This document shows positions 45,553-52,967 of a stretch of 64,000 nucleotides of DNA, one piece after another; positions within the stretch are counted from its first letter, which is position 1; each line of letters starts with the position of its first letter. A program made the position numbers and the translations under genes. This DNA comes from Polynucleobacter sp. AP-Elch-400A-B2 (GTDB lineage: Bacteria; Pseudomonadota; Gammaproteobacteria; Burkholderiales; Burkholderiaceae): contig NZ_CP061317.1 of NCBI RefSeq assembly GCF_018688355.1, forward strand, positions 1,372,091-1,436,090, in the 5' to 3' direction. Below the pieces are notes generated by a model, which was not told the DNA's origin, made no database searches, and saw only the letters and a list, made by a program, of their open reading frames with translations.

Positions 45553-45774
45553 CTAATAAATAACCCTTCGACCATCCACTTTAAAGACAACCAGCTCGGA
45601 GGCAAACAACTTCTTTAGGTGGAAGCTAAGTGTCCCAGCACCATAACCAAATTTCTCAATCATCTGTTTTGGTCTAACACCCTTGCTTCCTGATTGATAA
45701 ATCAACTCAAAAAGATTAAATCTTGCCTCTTGACCAAGGGCCTCAAAGATTGGGAGATAACGGGAAGCTTTCAT
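45553..45774 (-). CDS. ArsR-like winged-helix regulator, truncated by an amber codon
   Basis: The 73-residue protein matches an ArsR-type winged helix: ALGQEARFNLFELIYQSG, then the recognition helix GAGTLSFHLKKL and wing VDGRRVIY. An AAGGG ribosome site precedes the ATG. The frame stops at TAG (45555-45553) exactly where the paralogue at 46470-46811 continues IYYPNNSALMEL. Past the TAG the same frame stays open for 14 codons (VNESSPKVLVELFK) to TAA at 45508, and these align with the paralogue's C-terminal helix. This is therefore a recent nonsense mutation, or readthrough. It lies 45 bp downstream of the exported-protein gene and is probably in its operon. Confidence 0.7.
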   Translation of the reverse strand: MKASRYLPIFEALGQEARFNLFELIYQSGSKGVRPKQMIEKFGYGAGTLSFHLKKLFASELVVFKVDGRRVIY

Positions 45775-45819
45775 ACAATTGACCCTTGGAGATCTAAATC
45801 TAAAATTGCAATAAACATC

Positions 45820-46146
45820 TTAATTTAATGTTCCGGTTGTGTAATCAAGAATTGGCTCCGCATAACTGCGATGACCTCTAAAGGCAATACTGTGAAAAGT
45901 ATCAGCCACCTCTGCAACCTCTTTACTAATTTCATCTCTGGCAACTACAACCTCATTAGAGATTCTGTATAACTTCGGATTCATGTGGCTTGGAATGTGG
46001 TGCGGGTTATCCAGATCCACCTGAGCTTGAGCATCAATGTCCTCTTGAATCTTGGTATTAGCAATTACCACTGAACTGCAGATAAAGATAGAAATTGACA
46101 ACAACGTAATGAGTGAGTGACGGCCAATAAAAGAGGTTAAAGGCAT
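45820..46146 (-). CDS. Small exported protein of unknown function (108 residues)
   Basis: The gene is not recognised. Residues 11-29 are strongly hydrophobic and form a signal peptide with possible cleavage after VVIA. The mature part is about 78 residues, acidic and His-containing (DLDNPHHIPSHMNPKLYR). It contains a helical VVVARDEISKEVAEVADTFHSIAF stretch and no cysteines. A GGAG ribosome site lies 8 bases before the ATG. The left copy of the 118-bp promoter/leader repeat ends 62 bp upstream. An inverted pair AGATCTCCAAAGG / CCTTGGAGATCT flanks the gene (46150-46162 and 45784-45795). Confidence 0.65.
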   Translation of the reverse strand: MPLTSFIGRHSLITLLSISIFICSSVVIANTKIQEDIDAQAQVDLDNPHHIPSHMNPKLYRISNEVVVARDEISKEVAEVADTFHSIAFRGHRSYAEPILDYTTGTLN

Positions 46147-46207
46147 GAGAGATCTCCAAAGGTTGAACTTAAAGCATCCTAAAAGTAGCTTGCATTAATA
46201 ACCATAG

Positions 46208-46325
46208 AACTTTAGCTCTAGACCGGATTTGAAGCGGTCGCTCATCCGCCCACACTTGGTGTAAGCCCTAATTTAGGCAGCAAATATATGGTTATTAAAT
46301 AATTTATTGATCTTGGTTAACCAAT
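46208..46325 (-). repeat. 118-bp direct repeat, copy 1 (candidate promoter plus leader)
   Basis: Copy 1 is identical to 46983-47100 except at 46318 (T here, C at 47093). Read leftward it begins with the perfect palindrome TTGGTTAACCAA. It contains a degraded -35 (TTAACC), a 17-bp spacer and TAATAA. The following leader can form CCTAA-A-TTAGG, ACAC-CAA-GTGT and GACCG-N9-CGGTC stems. The exported-protein ATG is about 139 nt after the predicted start. It occupies most of the gap 46147-46469. Confidence 0.9.
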
Positions 46326-46354
46326 AACCTTGTGGAATTAAAAATTCATGAATA

Positions 46355-46455
46355 TCGCTTAGTGTCCGGACTGAGCCACATAGCGCAATTTGGGTGATCG
46401 GGCAGAGCTCGACCCATAGAGGACAACTCGTAATACCTCCCGGCAGCGGGAGCAT
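46355..46455. other. GC-rich structured segment after the HTH gene
   Basis: This roughly 100-bp segment is clearly richer in GC than its AT-rich surroundings. It contains the hairpin CTCCCG-GCAG-CGGGAG (46437-46452). It also contains the palindrome GTCCGGAC and the stretch GAGCTCGACCCATAGAGGAC, which resembles the GACCC-type motif at 45399-45466. It follows the leftward HTH gene, so it could be that gene's terminator or a separate RNA. No T-run follows the hairpin. A 60-codon leftward frame through it is not convincing. Confidence 0.35.
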
Positions 46456-46469
46456 TCAACATGCAAGCC

Positions 46470-46811
46470 TTAGGCTGCCAATGCGATATCTCTTTTATCT
46501 TCAGCTTGTATTGGAGCAAAAAACCCCGCCAACTCCATTAAGGCACTGTTATTCGGATAGTAAATGCCTCTTGGATCGCCTGCTTTTGTAACGATCAAAT
46601 TGAACGCCCTTAACCTATCAAGATGAAAGTGCAATGTTCCACCATCTACGCCCAATTTCCCAATAATTTCCTTGGGTTTAATACCATCCTCCCCGGATAG
46701 ATAAATTAAGTTGAGAACTTCAAGCCGACTCTCTTGACCTAGAACTCTAAATATCCTTGCATAATTTAAAAGGGGTCCACCCCCTAAGGATGTGCGATTA
46801 TTTTTTTGCAT
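46470..46811 (-). CDS. ArsR-like winged-helix regulator (full-length paralogue)
   Basis: The 113-residue protein has the same winged-helix core as the gene at 45553: FRVLGQESRLEVLNLIYLSG, recognition helix DGGTLHFHLDRL, and wing AGDPRGIYYP. A C-terminal helix and tail (ALMELAGFFAPIQAEDKRD) follow. No Cys or His metal-site pattern of classical ArsR sensors is seen, so the signal is unknown. It starts 14 bp after the stop of a 33-residue gene, which suggests coupling. The ribosome site is weak (AGGA only 2 bases from the ATG). Confidence 0.75.
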   Translation of the reverse strand: MQKNNRTSLGGGPLLNYARIFRVLGQESRLEVLNLIYLSGEDGIKPKEIIGKLGVDGGTLHFHLDRLRAFNLIVTKAGDPRGIYYPNNSALMELAGFFAPIQAEDKRDIALAA

Positions 46812-46825
46812 TATCCTGGCTCTTA

Positions 46826-46927
46826 TTAGTAGGATTCAAAGCGAAAATACTTCCTAGAACGGGCCACCATATATGCGTCAGTATGGCTCTGAAATAAAAT
46901 ATTTAAGAAATTCATAATTCTTTTCAT
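46826..46927 (-). CDS. Tiny ORF (33 residues) with a strong ribosome site
   Basis: The leftward frame ATG (46927) to TAA (46826) is preceded by a perfect AGGAGG at 46940-46935 with 7-base spacing, the best ribosome site in the island. The product is basic and aromatic (start MKRIMNFLNILFQSH, end RKYFRFESY) with an amphipathic N-terminal helix. The TDAYMVARS part faintly recalls the small DUF3563 proteins, but this is not certain. It lies 14 bp before the HTH gene. It may be a small protein, or a leader peptide that couples translation. Confidence 0.55.
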   Translation of the reverse strand: MKRIMNFLNILFQSHTDAYMVARSRKYFRFESY

Positions 46928-46982
46928 AATCCCGCCTCCTATTTGATGTCATGTTAGAAAGAGGGATAACCGTTTGATATAC

Positions 46983-47100
46983 AACTTTAGCTCTAGACCG
47001 GATTTGAAGCGGTCGCTCATCCGCCCACACTTGGTGTAAGCCCTAATTTAGGCAGCAAATATATGGTTATTAAATAATTTATTGATCTTGGTCAACCAAT
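46983..47100 (-). repeat. 118-bp direct repeat, copy 2 (candidate promoter plus leader)
   Basis: This copy differs from 46208-46325 at one base (47093). It lies 775 bp away in the same orientation. The leader it would make is about 133 nt before the tiny ORF, nearly the same as in copy 1. It fills the centre of the gap 46812-47188. The remainder of that gap to the right (47101-47188) is AT-rich and must hold the promoter of the rightward response regulator. Confidence 0.9.
47067..47095 (-). promoter_or_regulatory. Candidate sigma70 promoter inside repeat copy 2
   Basis: On the minus strand TTGACC (47095-47090) is followed after 17 bp by TAATAA (47072-47067). The -35 box sits in the palindromic TTGGTTGACCAA, so a dimeric regulator could block it. 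The only difference between the two repeat copies falls in this -35 box. Confidence 0.45.
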
Positions 47101-47194
47101 TTTCTAGTACTAAAGCATTACAAATATAAAGTCTATGAATGCAATAATTCTCAACATAAATACAACTACCAAATAGACTTAAGATGAAGTGTCA

Positions 47195-47788
47195 ATGATG
47201 TCTGTATCAATACTGATCGTAGATGACCATCCTGTATACAGGGATGCGCTTCACCAGTACCTAACTCGCAAATTCTCTTCATTGGGCAGCCAGGTATATT
47301 CTGCAGATTCAATTAAAGAGGGGCTAAAAATAGCTCGCTCTAAAAAATCAAAATGGGTAGTACTTCTAGATCTTCTGGTACCAGACTCTGTAACCCAATT
47401 TGGCGGAATTAAAGAATTTAGAAATCTTGAAGAGGTAGTGGCTATTGCCGTAATTTCCGGTCTTGAAAAAGAGGGCCTTGAAAAAGAATGCATAGAGGCT
47501 GGTTGCAGCATCTTCATACCCAAAAGTAGTGACACCTCCCATATTTATCAAAGTCTATGCAATTTGATGGGTTTAAGGCCGAATGAGGGCGAAGAAACCA
47601 AACTTACAGGGAGGCAGAAAGAAATCCTCACCCATATTTCCAAGGGAGATTCAAATAAGATGATCGCCTACTCCCTAAATATCAGTGAGCAGACAGTAAA
47701 GGTTCATTTAGGCGAGATCTTTAAGAAGATCAAAGTATTTAATAGGACGCAAGCTGTTATCAAAGCAAAAGAAAACGGCTGGGTATAG
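47195..47788 (+). CDS. Response regulator, receiver plus LuxR-type HTH
   Basis: From ATG at 47195 the protein has about 197 residues. The receiver domain has the acidic pair in LIVDDHPVYRDAL and a phospho-acceptor Asp in VVLLDLLVPDS (near residue 59). The conserved Lys is in FIPKSSD. The C-terminal LuxR HTH is LTGRQKEILTHISKGDSNK with IAYSLNISEQTVKVHLGEIF. A GTG at 47189 is an alternative start, and neither has a strong ribosome site. It lies 3 bp before the kinase gene, so the pair is a two-component system. Confidence 0.88.
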   Translation: MMSVSILIVDDHPVYRDALHQYLTRKFSSLGSQVYSADSIKEGLKIARSKKSKWVVLLDLLVPDSVTQFGGIKEFRNLEEVVAIAVISGLEKEGLEKECIEAGCSIFIPKSSDTSHIYQSLCNLMGLRPNEGEETKLTGRQKEILTHISKGDSNKMIAYSLNISEQTVKVHLGEIFKKIKVFNRTQAVIKAKENGWV

Positions 47789-47791
47789 CGC

Positions 47792-49549
47792 ATGGGCATC
47801 TTCTCTGCGCACGATAACAACGAATCGTTGTTAGAGGAAAAGTATAAGTTTCTTGAAATAGCCTCGCGGACCAATACGGCAGGTACCGTTATAGGGCCAT
47901 TATTTACAGGGATTCTGATTTTTCAGGACACGCCCCTGCTCAATCTTGCTATTTGGCTAATAGCAATGATCCTGTGCGTAATGTTTAGAGCCTACATGAT
48001 CTTTGCGAGAAATAAAGACACGAAACTTTCAACTAAGAAAAAGATATTCAACTTAAATCTTGGTGTCGTATCGGTAACATCTTGCTGGGGAGTCGGGTGG
48101 CTAATTATTGCTACTACCTTACCCTTTAGCTTGCAATGTATCTATTTATTAATGAGCTCAACAGCGGTATTCGTTGGTTTATATGGTTACTCTATTCATC
48201 GATCAACGGTTATATGCTTTGCATTGCCAATCTTCAGCTGTCAATTTATCGCATCCATTGTCCCTCCAGTCATGTTCCCATGGCCTATTCAGTTGGGCAA
48301 CTTCGCATTCTTTCTTTACACCATTAAGATGGCTTCATATTTTTCGAAGTCTTGGATAGAAACTGTCAGCCTACAAATTCAGAACCAGTCTCTGAATAAG
48401 GAGCTTGAATACGAGCGTAATACTGCAATTGAAGCAAATATTGCCAAATCGAAGTTTATTGCAACTGCTAGCCACGACCTGAGGCAGCCTCTTCATGCTG
48501 TCAATATTTACTTAGACTTGTTAGAGCCAAACAAACTCAAAGAGAGAGAAAAGGTTAATTTTCTTCAGATCAGAAAAAGCATACAGACCCTAAACTCGAT
48601 GTTTAATTCTTTATTAGATTTAAGCAAACTTGATGCAGGTGCCTCAAATAAGTTCGACAAGCCATTTGAGCTTATAGAACTAGTTAGCTTCTTGTCCAAT
48701 ACCTTTACCCCAATTGCAGGTGGTAAGGGTTTAATACTCCAGTTTAATTTTATGAATATGGGTGTAAATGGGGATAAGTTTTTGCTACAGCAATTAATTG
48801 GCAACTTAATATCTAATGCCATTCAATACACCACATCGGGAGAAATTCGGGTTCACCTCGTCTCTAATAATGATTGCCTGCACATTAGCATTGAAGATAC
48901 AGGCTGTGGAATAGATGCAACCCTACTAGATAAAATTTTTGAGGAATTTTTTAGGGTGGATAGTACGCGGAACATGCACGATGGACTTGGGCTGGGACTC
49001 TCAATAGTCAAAAGACTCTGCAAAATATCCAATACGGATCTTTCCGTGACATCCACACTTGGATCTGGCTCAACCTTTAGTCTCCAGACGCCCTTCTCGA
49101 CTACCACCCTATCCGATCATATTGAAATATTTAACAATGATTCAGCTGAACTGAGTTTTACGTCAGACGATCATCTTTTGGAAGCAAAAACAATTGCAAT
49201 TTTTGAAGATGATCACACCATTTTGGAAGCCTATAAACAAGCCTTGACTCAAAATGGATTTAAAGTTCTTTCTCTCTCTGAGAATCACCAGACACTCATG
49301 AGACAGCTCGCTAATATAAATAGCATTGATTGTATTTTGAGCGATTACCGCCTTGAAGCGACTACCGGGGATCTGATTATTCAAGAGCTCCGTGATAGTT
49401 TTGGGATAGAAATTCCTGCCATCATTATTACTGCTGATACCTCACCTCGACATATTCAATTGTTTCGGGAGTTAAACATTGAGATGCTCTATAAGCCAAT
49501 TGGCTATAGCGACATTGTTGATGCAATCAAACTACTTTTAAAAAAATAA
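47792..49549 (+). CDS. Hybrid sensor histidine kinase with membrane N-terminus and receiver domain
   Basis: The 585-residue protein has five to six hydrophobic segments (about 30-185) as a membrane sensor, without a large periplasmic domain. A short coiled coil follows, then HisKA with the phospho-acceptor His in TASHDLRQPLHA (near 228). The ATPase domain has NLISNAIQY, EDTGCGID and GLGLGLSIVK. The C-terminal receiver has IFEDDHTILEAY, acceptor Asp in CILSDYRLE near 517, and Lys in LYKPI. It is coupled to the LuxR-type regulator upstream and followed after 21 bp by a beta-barrel gene. The signal is unknown. Confidence 0.9.
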   Translation: MGIFSAHDNNESLLEEKYKFLEIASRTNTAGTVIGPLFTGILIFQDTPLLNLAIWLIAMILCVMFRAYMIFARNKDTKLSTKKKIFNLNLGVVSVTSCWGVGWLIIATTLPFSLQCIYLLMSSTAVFVGLYGYSIHRSTVICFALPIFSCQFIASIVPPVMFPWPIQLGNFAFFLYTIKMASYFSKSWIETVSLQIQNQSLNKELEYERNTAIEANIAKSKFIATASHDLRQPLHAVNIYLDLLEPNKLKEREKVNFLQIRKSIQTLNSMFNSLLDLSKLDAGASNKFDKPFELIELVSFLSNTFTPIAGGKGLILQFNFMNMGVNGDKFLLQQLIGNLISNAIQYTTSGEIRVHLVSNNDCLHISIEDTGCGIDATLLDKIFEEFFRVDSTRNMHDGLGLGLSIVKRLCKISNTDLSVTSTLGSGSTFSLQTPFSTTTLSDHIEIFNNDSAELSFTSDDHLLEAKTIAIFEDDHTILEAYKQALTQNGFKVLSLSENHQTLMRQLANINSIDCILSDYRLEATTGDLIIQELRDSFGIEIPAIIITADTSPRHIQLFRELNIEMLYKPIGYSDIVDAIKLLLKK

Positions 49550-49570
49550 CTTTATATTAAGGAAATAGCA

Positions 49571-50275
49571 ATGCCAAGTATTCAATTTCGTCATATTGCA
49601 GCTCTACTGACTTCATTACTTTCACTCAATGTTTATGCTGACTCACAGCTAAATCCATGGGCAGGAGTATATGGGCAAGTTGGAATCATTGGCTATGCAA
49701 GCTATATTCCGAAAAGCGCAAGTGGAACAACATCTGTTGGTAACTATACATTCTCTAATACAGCAACTGCCAACCATGCAAATGGTCTAGTTGCCAATAT
49801 CGGCGCAGGTTATAACTTCGGAGTTAGCGAAAATTATATTTTAGGAATTGGGGCGGCTTTGTATCCAGGTCACTCAAAGACTGTAAGCTCAACATCGGTT
49901 ACAAATTTGCCTAGCGGTGCATCTGTTAGTCACGGTACATACAATGTGTCTAATATATTTAGCTTTTCATTGCTCCCTGGCTACGTAATTGATAAAACAC
50001 ATTTAGTCTATGGAAAGATTGGGTACACTGGATCCACACTCAATGCCAACTCCCCTGGTAACTACCCCCAACAAACCACCCATGTCAATGGGACTGTTTA
50101 TGGACTGGGATATAAGCAACTGATTACCGAATCCATCTACTTTTTTGGAGAGGGTAATTATGCTGTCAATAAAGAAAAAGCGGTAACTGTAGTAACGGAT
50201 AGCGGCGCTACCGTAAAGTCTACTGCTAATGCAACAGGCTATGACTTCATACTTGGTGTCGGCTATCGCTTTTAA
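49571..50275 (+). CDS. Outer-membrane beta-barrel protein
   Basis: The 234-residue protein has a signal peptide (hydrophobic about 8-21, cleavage after VYA). Alternating amphipathic strands rich in Gly, Tyr and Ser follow, and the C-terminal strand FILGVGYRF ends in Phe, a BAM-recognition signature. It resembles small OmpA-like or Omp25/porin-type barrels (GWAGVYGQ-like start, NPWAGVYGQVGIIG). A good AAGGAA ribosome site lies 21 bp after the kinase stop, so it is probably cotranscribed. It could be a sensor partner or a target of the two-component system. Confidence 0.75.
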   Translation: MPSIQFRHIAALLTSLLSLNVYADSQLNPWAGVYGQVGIIGYASYIPKSASGTTSVGNYTFSNTATANHANGLVANIGAGYNFGVSENYILGIGAALYPGHSKTVSSTSVTNLPSGASVSHGTYNVSNIFSFSLLPGYVIDKTHLVYGKIGYTGSTLNANSPGNYPQQTTHVNGTVYGLGYKQLITESIYFFGEGNYAVNKEKAVTVVTDSGATVKSTANATGYDFILGVGYRF

Positions 50276-50299
50276 TAACTTCCCATCAGAATTACTTTT

Positions 50300-50343
50300 T
50301 TTGCCAGCTCTTTTATGAATATATCCATCCCTGAGCTGGCAAA
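50300..50343. repeat. Inverted repeat after the beta-barrel gene
   Basis: TTTGCCAGCTC (50300-50310) and GAGCTGGCAAA (50333-50343) form an 11-bp perfect stem with a 22-base loop. No T-run follows on the plus strand, so it is not a standard terminator for the barrel gene. It may stabilise the 3' end. The remaining gap to 50480 shows no gene. Confidence 0.5.
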
Positions 50344-50479
50344 CCTCATTACATCCTTTAAAGACTAGGACTAAAGTATTAAATAAAACTGTGTGTATTA
50401 GAACCAAAGTTGTATTTCAATCACCAGTTCTCAAATTTATTCTCATAGTTATCCAATATAACTTTGAAAGAATGGGCTG

Positions 50480-50824
50480 ATGAAAAAAATCTTGATACTG
50501 ACCACTTTTTGTACGTTTACATTTAATGCTTACGCCTATGAGACAAGTGAATGTGACGGACTTTCTACATGGAGAAAGGTTCAACAAAATTCACCAGATG
50601 TAATGGTGCGCACTTGTAATCTTTTTGGAATGAACTATATTGAGATTAAAAGCCAACTAAATGAAAACCGCTGCATCGCTATTAAAAATAAAAATACTGG
50701 TAGTGAATGGAAGAATTTTCTCTTGCGTAGCCAATCGATTAAAGCATTAGCAAACCCTAATATCGAACCAGCACACTTAGAAATAGCCTCAACAAATGCC
50801 AAGCCCAGTGGTTGCAAATCCTAG
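50480..50824 (+). CDS. Small secreted cysteine-containing protein
   Basis: The gene is not recognised. The 114-residue product has a signal peptide (MKKILILTTFCTFTFNAYA). The mature part has four cysteines (25, 46, 65, 112), enough for two disulfides, which suits a periplasmic or secreted protein. No domain was identified. It is separated from the barrel gene by 204 bp and probably has its own promoter. Confidence 0.65.
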   Translation: MKKILILTTFCTFTFNAYAYETSECDGLSTWRKVQQNSPDVMVRTCNLFGMNYIEIKSQLNENRCIAIKNKNTGSEWKNFLLRSQSIKALANPNIEPAHLEIASTNAKPSGCKS

Positions 50825-50910
50825 CTTCAATCCAATTAAATCTGTAATCTTGGTCATCCCACTAAGCTGTAATTGAACACCCCAATTCATACGGCTCACT
50901 GCCCCTTATT

Positions 50911-50924
50911 GGCCGAAAGCGGCC
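50911..50924. repeat. GGCCGAAAGCGGCC hairpin motif at the right island edge
   Basis: GGCCG-AAAG-CGGCC is a perfect 5-bp stem with an AAAG loop, 20 bp from the ligA stop codon. With its flank (TTGGCCGAAAGCGGCCAT) it belongs to the same type as the motif beside glnD. It could also help terminate the convergent transcripts. Confidence 0.45.
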
Positions 50925-50943
50925 ATATGGACTGGTATACAGT

Positions 50944-52959
50944 TTAATTTAGCAACTCCAACATAGCCGCTTCATCAATTACTGGAATGCCTAACTCTTC
51001 TGCTTTGGTGAGTTTGCTTCCAGCATCCGTACCTGCAACTACATAGTCAGTTTTCTTAGAAACTGAGCCTGCTACTTTGGCACCTGCTTTTTCGAGAAGA
51101 TCTTTTGCATCATCTCTTGTCATCGTTGGGAATGTGCCTGTAAGTACAAAGGTTTTTCCTGCGACTGCTGCACTGATGACTTTTTCTTCTACTGAGAGCT
51201 GCATTCCTGAGGCTAAGAGTTGCTCAATCACTTCACGGTTGTGGGCTTCTTCCATAAAGCTGGTTATCGAGTCTGCGACCACAGGACCAACATCTTTTAC
51301 TGTCAGCAAGTCTTGGAGCTTGGCATCCATCAGGGCGTGCATAGACTGGTAGTGATTGGCCAAGTCTTTGGCAGTGGTCTCACCTACGTGACGTATACCT
51401 AATGCAAAGATGAATCTCGCTAGCGTGGTGTTTCTAGATTGGTTAATAGATTGAATGAGGTTGTCTGCTGACTTTTCGCCCATGCGCTCTAGGTTGGCGA
51501 TTGCGGTAAAGCCTAAGCTATAAAGATCAGCTGGCGTTCTGACTAGATTGTGATCAACCAATTGATCGACGATCTTCTCGCCTAGGCCTTCAATATCTAA
51601 CGCTCTTCTATGTGCAAAATGAATTAATGCCTGCTTACGTTGAGCCCCACAAAATAAACCACCACTACAACGGGCAATCGCTTCATCAGCCAAGCGCTCG
51701 ATGTGTGAATCGCATACTGGGCAATTTGTTGGCATGACAAATTCTAATGTGTTGGCTGGTCTACGCTCCTTAATAACCGACACCACCTCAGGAATGACAT
51801 CCCCCGCTCTTCTAACAGAGACGGTATCGCCAATGCGCACATCTTTACGCTTCACCTCATCTTCATTGTGCAAAGTAGCATTCGTAACAGTGACGCCACC
51901 CACTTCAACTGGAGCAAGTCTTGCGACTGGAGTAATTGCGCCAGTACGGCCTACTTGGACATCAATACCGAGGACGGTAGTTAAGGCCTCTTGCGCTGGA
52001 AACTTATGGGCCAAGGCAAAGCGTGGGGCTCTGGATACAAAACCCAACTTAGCTTGCTCTGCAAAAGAGTTGACCTTGTAAACCACACCATCAATGTCAT
52101 AAGGCAAGGAAACGCGCTTTGTAGCAACTTGGTTGTAGAAGGCCAAAATATCTTCAACAGATTTCAGTACACGGCGCTCAGCGCAAACTGGCAAACCCAA
52201 CTTCACGTAAGCATTGAGAAGCTCTTCATGGGTTTTTGGCAGCCAAGACTGTGGCTCTAGAGCCCCTAGCCCATACGCAAAGAAAGAGAGTGGTCTTTTG
52301 GCGGTAATCTTTGAATCTAATTGTCGCAAACTTCCTGCTGCAGCATTACGGGGGTTAGCAAACTCCTTCTCACCCTGGGCGACAGCTTGTGCGTTCATTT
52401 TCTGGAAATCTTTCAGATACATAAAGACTTCACCGCGCACTTCTAATACCGCCGGGATATTAGTACCTGTCAGTTTGAGTGGAATGGCCCGAATAGTTTT
52501 GATGTTAGCAGTGACATCTTCACCACTGGCGCCATCACCTCGGGTAGCAGCTCTTACCAAAGAGCCATGCTCGTAGCGCAAGGAGATTGCTAAGCCATCG
52601 AATTTAAGTTCGCCTGCATAATCAACTTGATCAACATGCAGACCTTCACGACAGCGACGATCAAAGGCAATTAACTCAGCGTCTTCAAACGCATTGTTCA
52701 AAGAAAGCATCGGCACTGCGTGAGTTACCGAATCAAATTCCTTCAGTGCGGCACCACCCACCCTTTGCGAGAGTGAATCCTTTGTAATCCATTCAGGGTG
52801 CAAAGCCTCTATCTCAAGCAACTCACGATAAAGACGATCGTACTCACTATCAGGAACTATTGGATTATCTAGAACGTAATAGGCATGCTCTAAGCGCGCT
52901 AGATCGGCTTGTAATAATGCATAGCGATCCGCTAAATTTGTCGGATTAGAGGACGACAA
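50944..52959 (-). CDS. ligA: NAD-dependent DNA ligase
   Basis: LigA seals nicks during replication and repair. The 671 residues comprise an adenylation domain with active-site Lys119 (GELKFDGLA), an OB fold, a four-Cys zinc finger (CPVCDSH...CSGGLFC), helix-hairpin-helix repeats and a C-terminal BRCT domain. The start is TTG at 52959 with a GAGG ribosome site 6 bases upstream, 8 bp after the zipA stop. The smc-zipA-ligA order is common in Burkholderiales. Confidence 0.97.
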   Translation of the reverse strand: MSSSNPTNLADRYALLQADLARLEHAYYVLDNPIVPDSEYDRLYRELLEIEALHPEWITKDSLSQRVGGAALKEFDSVTHAVPMLSLNNAFEDAELIAFDRRCREGLHVDQVDYAGELKFDGLAISLRYEHGSLVRAATRGDGASGEDVTANIKTIRAIPLKLTGTNIPAVLEVRGEVFMYLKDFQKMNAQAVAQGEKEFANPRNAAAGSLRQLDSKITAKRPLSFFAYGLGALEPQSWLPKTHEELLNAYVKLGLPVCAERRVLKSVEDILAFYNQVATKRVSLPYDIDGVVYKVNSFAEQAKLGFVSRAPRFALAHKFPAQEALTTVLGIDVQVGRTGAITPVARLAPVEVGGVTVTNATLHNEDEVKRKDVRIGDTVSVRRAGDVIPEVVSVIKERRPANTLEFVMPTNCPVCDSHIERLADEAIARCSGGLFCGAQRKQALIHFAHRRALDIEGLGEKIVDQLVDHNLVRTPADLYSLGFTAIANLERMGEKSADNLIQSINQSRNTTLARFIFALGIRHVGETTAKDLANHYQSMHALMDAKLQDLLTVKDVGPVVADSITSFMEEAHNREVIEQLLASGMQLSVEEKVISAAVAGKTFVLTGTFPTMTRDDAKDLLEKAGAKVAGSVSKKTDYVVAGTDAGSKLTKAEELGIPVIDEAAMLELLN

Positions 52960-52967
52960 GTGATTCC

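Noticed and set aside
45784..46162. Inverted pair CCTTGGAGATCT / AGATCTCCAAAGG flanking the exported-protein gene as transposon ends
   Set aside because: Both copies include ribosome-site-like GGAG or AAGG in the spacer before a gene, no target duplication was seen, and no transposase is present. Chance similarity is likely.
46273..46455. 60-codon leftward frame through the GC-rich segment into repeat copy 1
   Set aside because: No ribosome site precedes it and the C-terminus is encoded by the repeat's promoter region. RNA structure explains the segment better.
46208..47100. 118-bp repeats as ends of an insertion sequence or a CRISPR array
   Set aside because: The copies are direct rather than inverted. 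No transposase lies between them, and there are only two copies with a 657-bp interval, so neither an IS nor a CRISPR fits.
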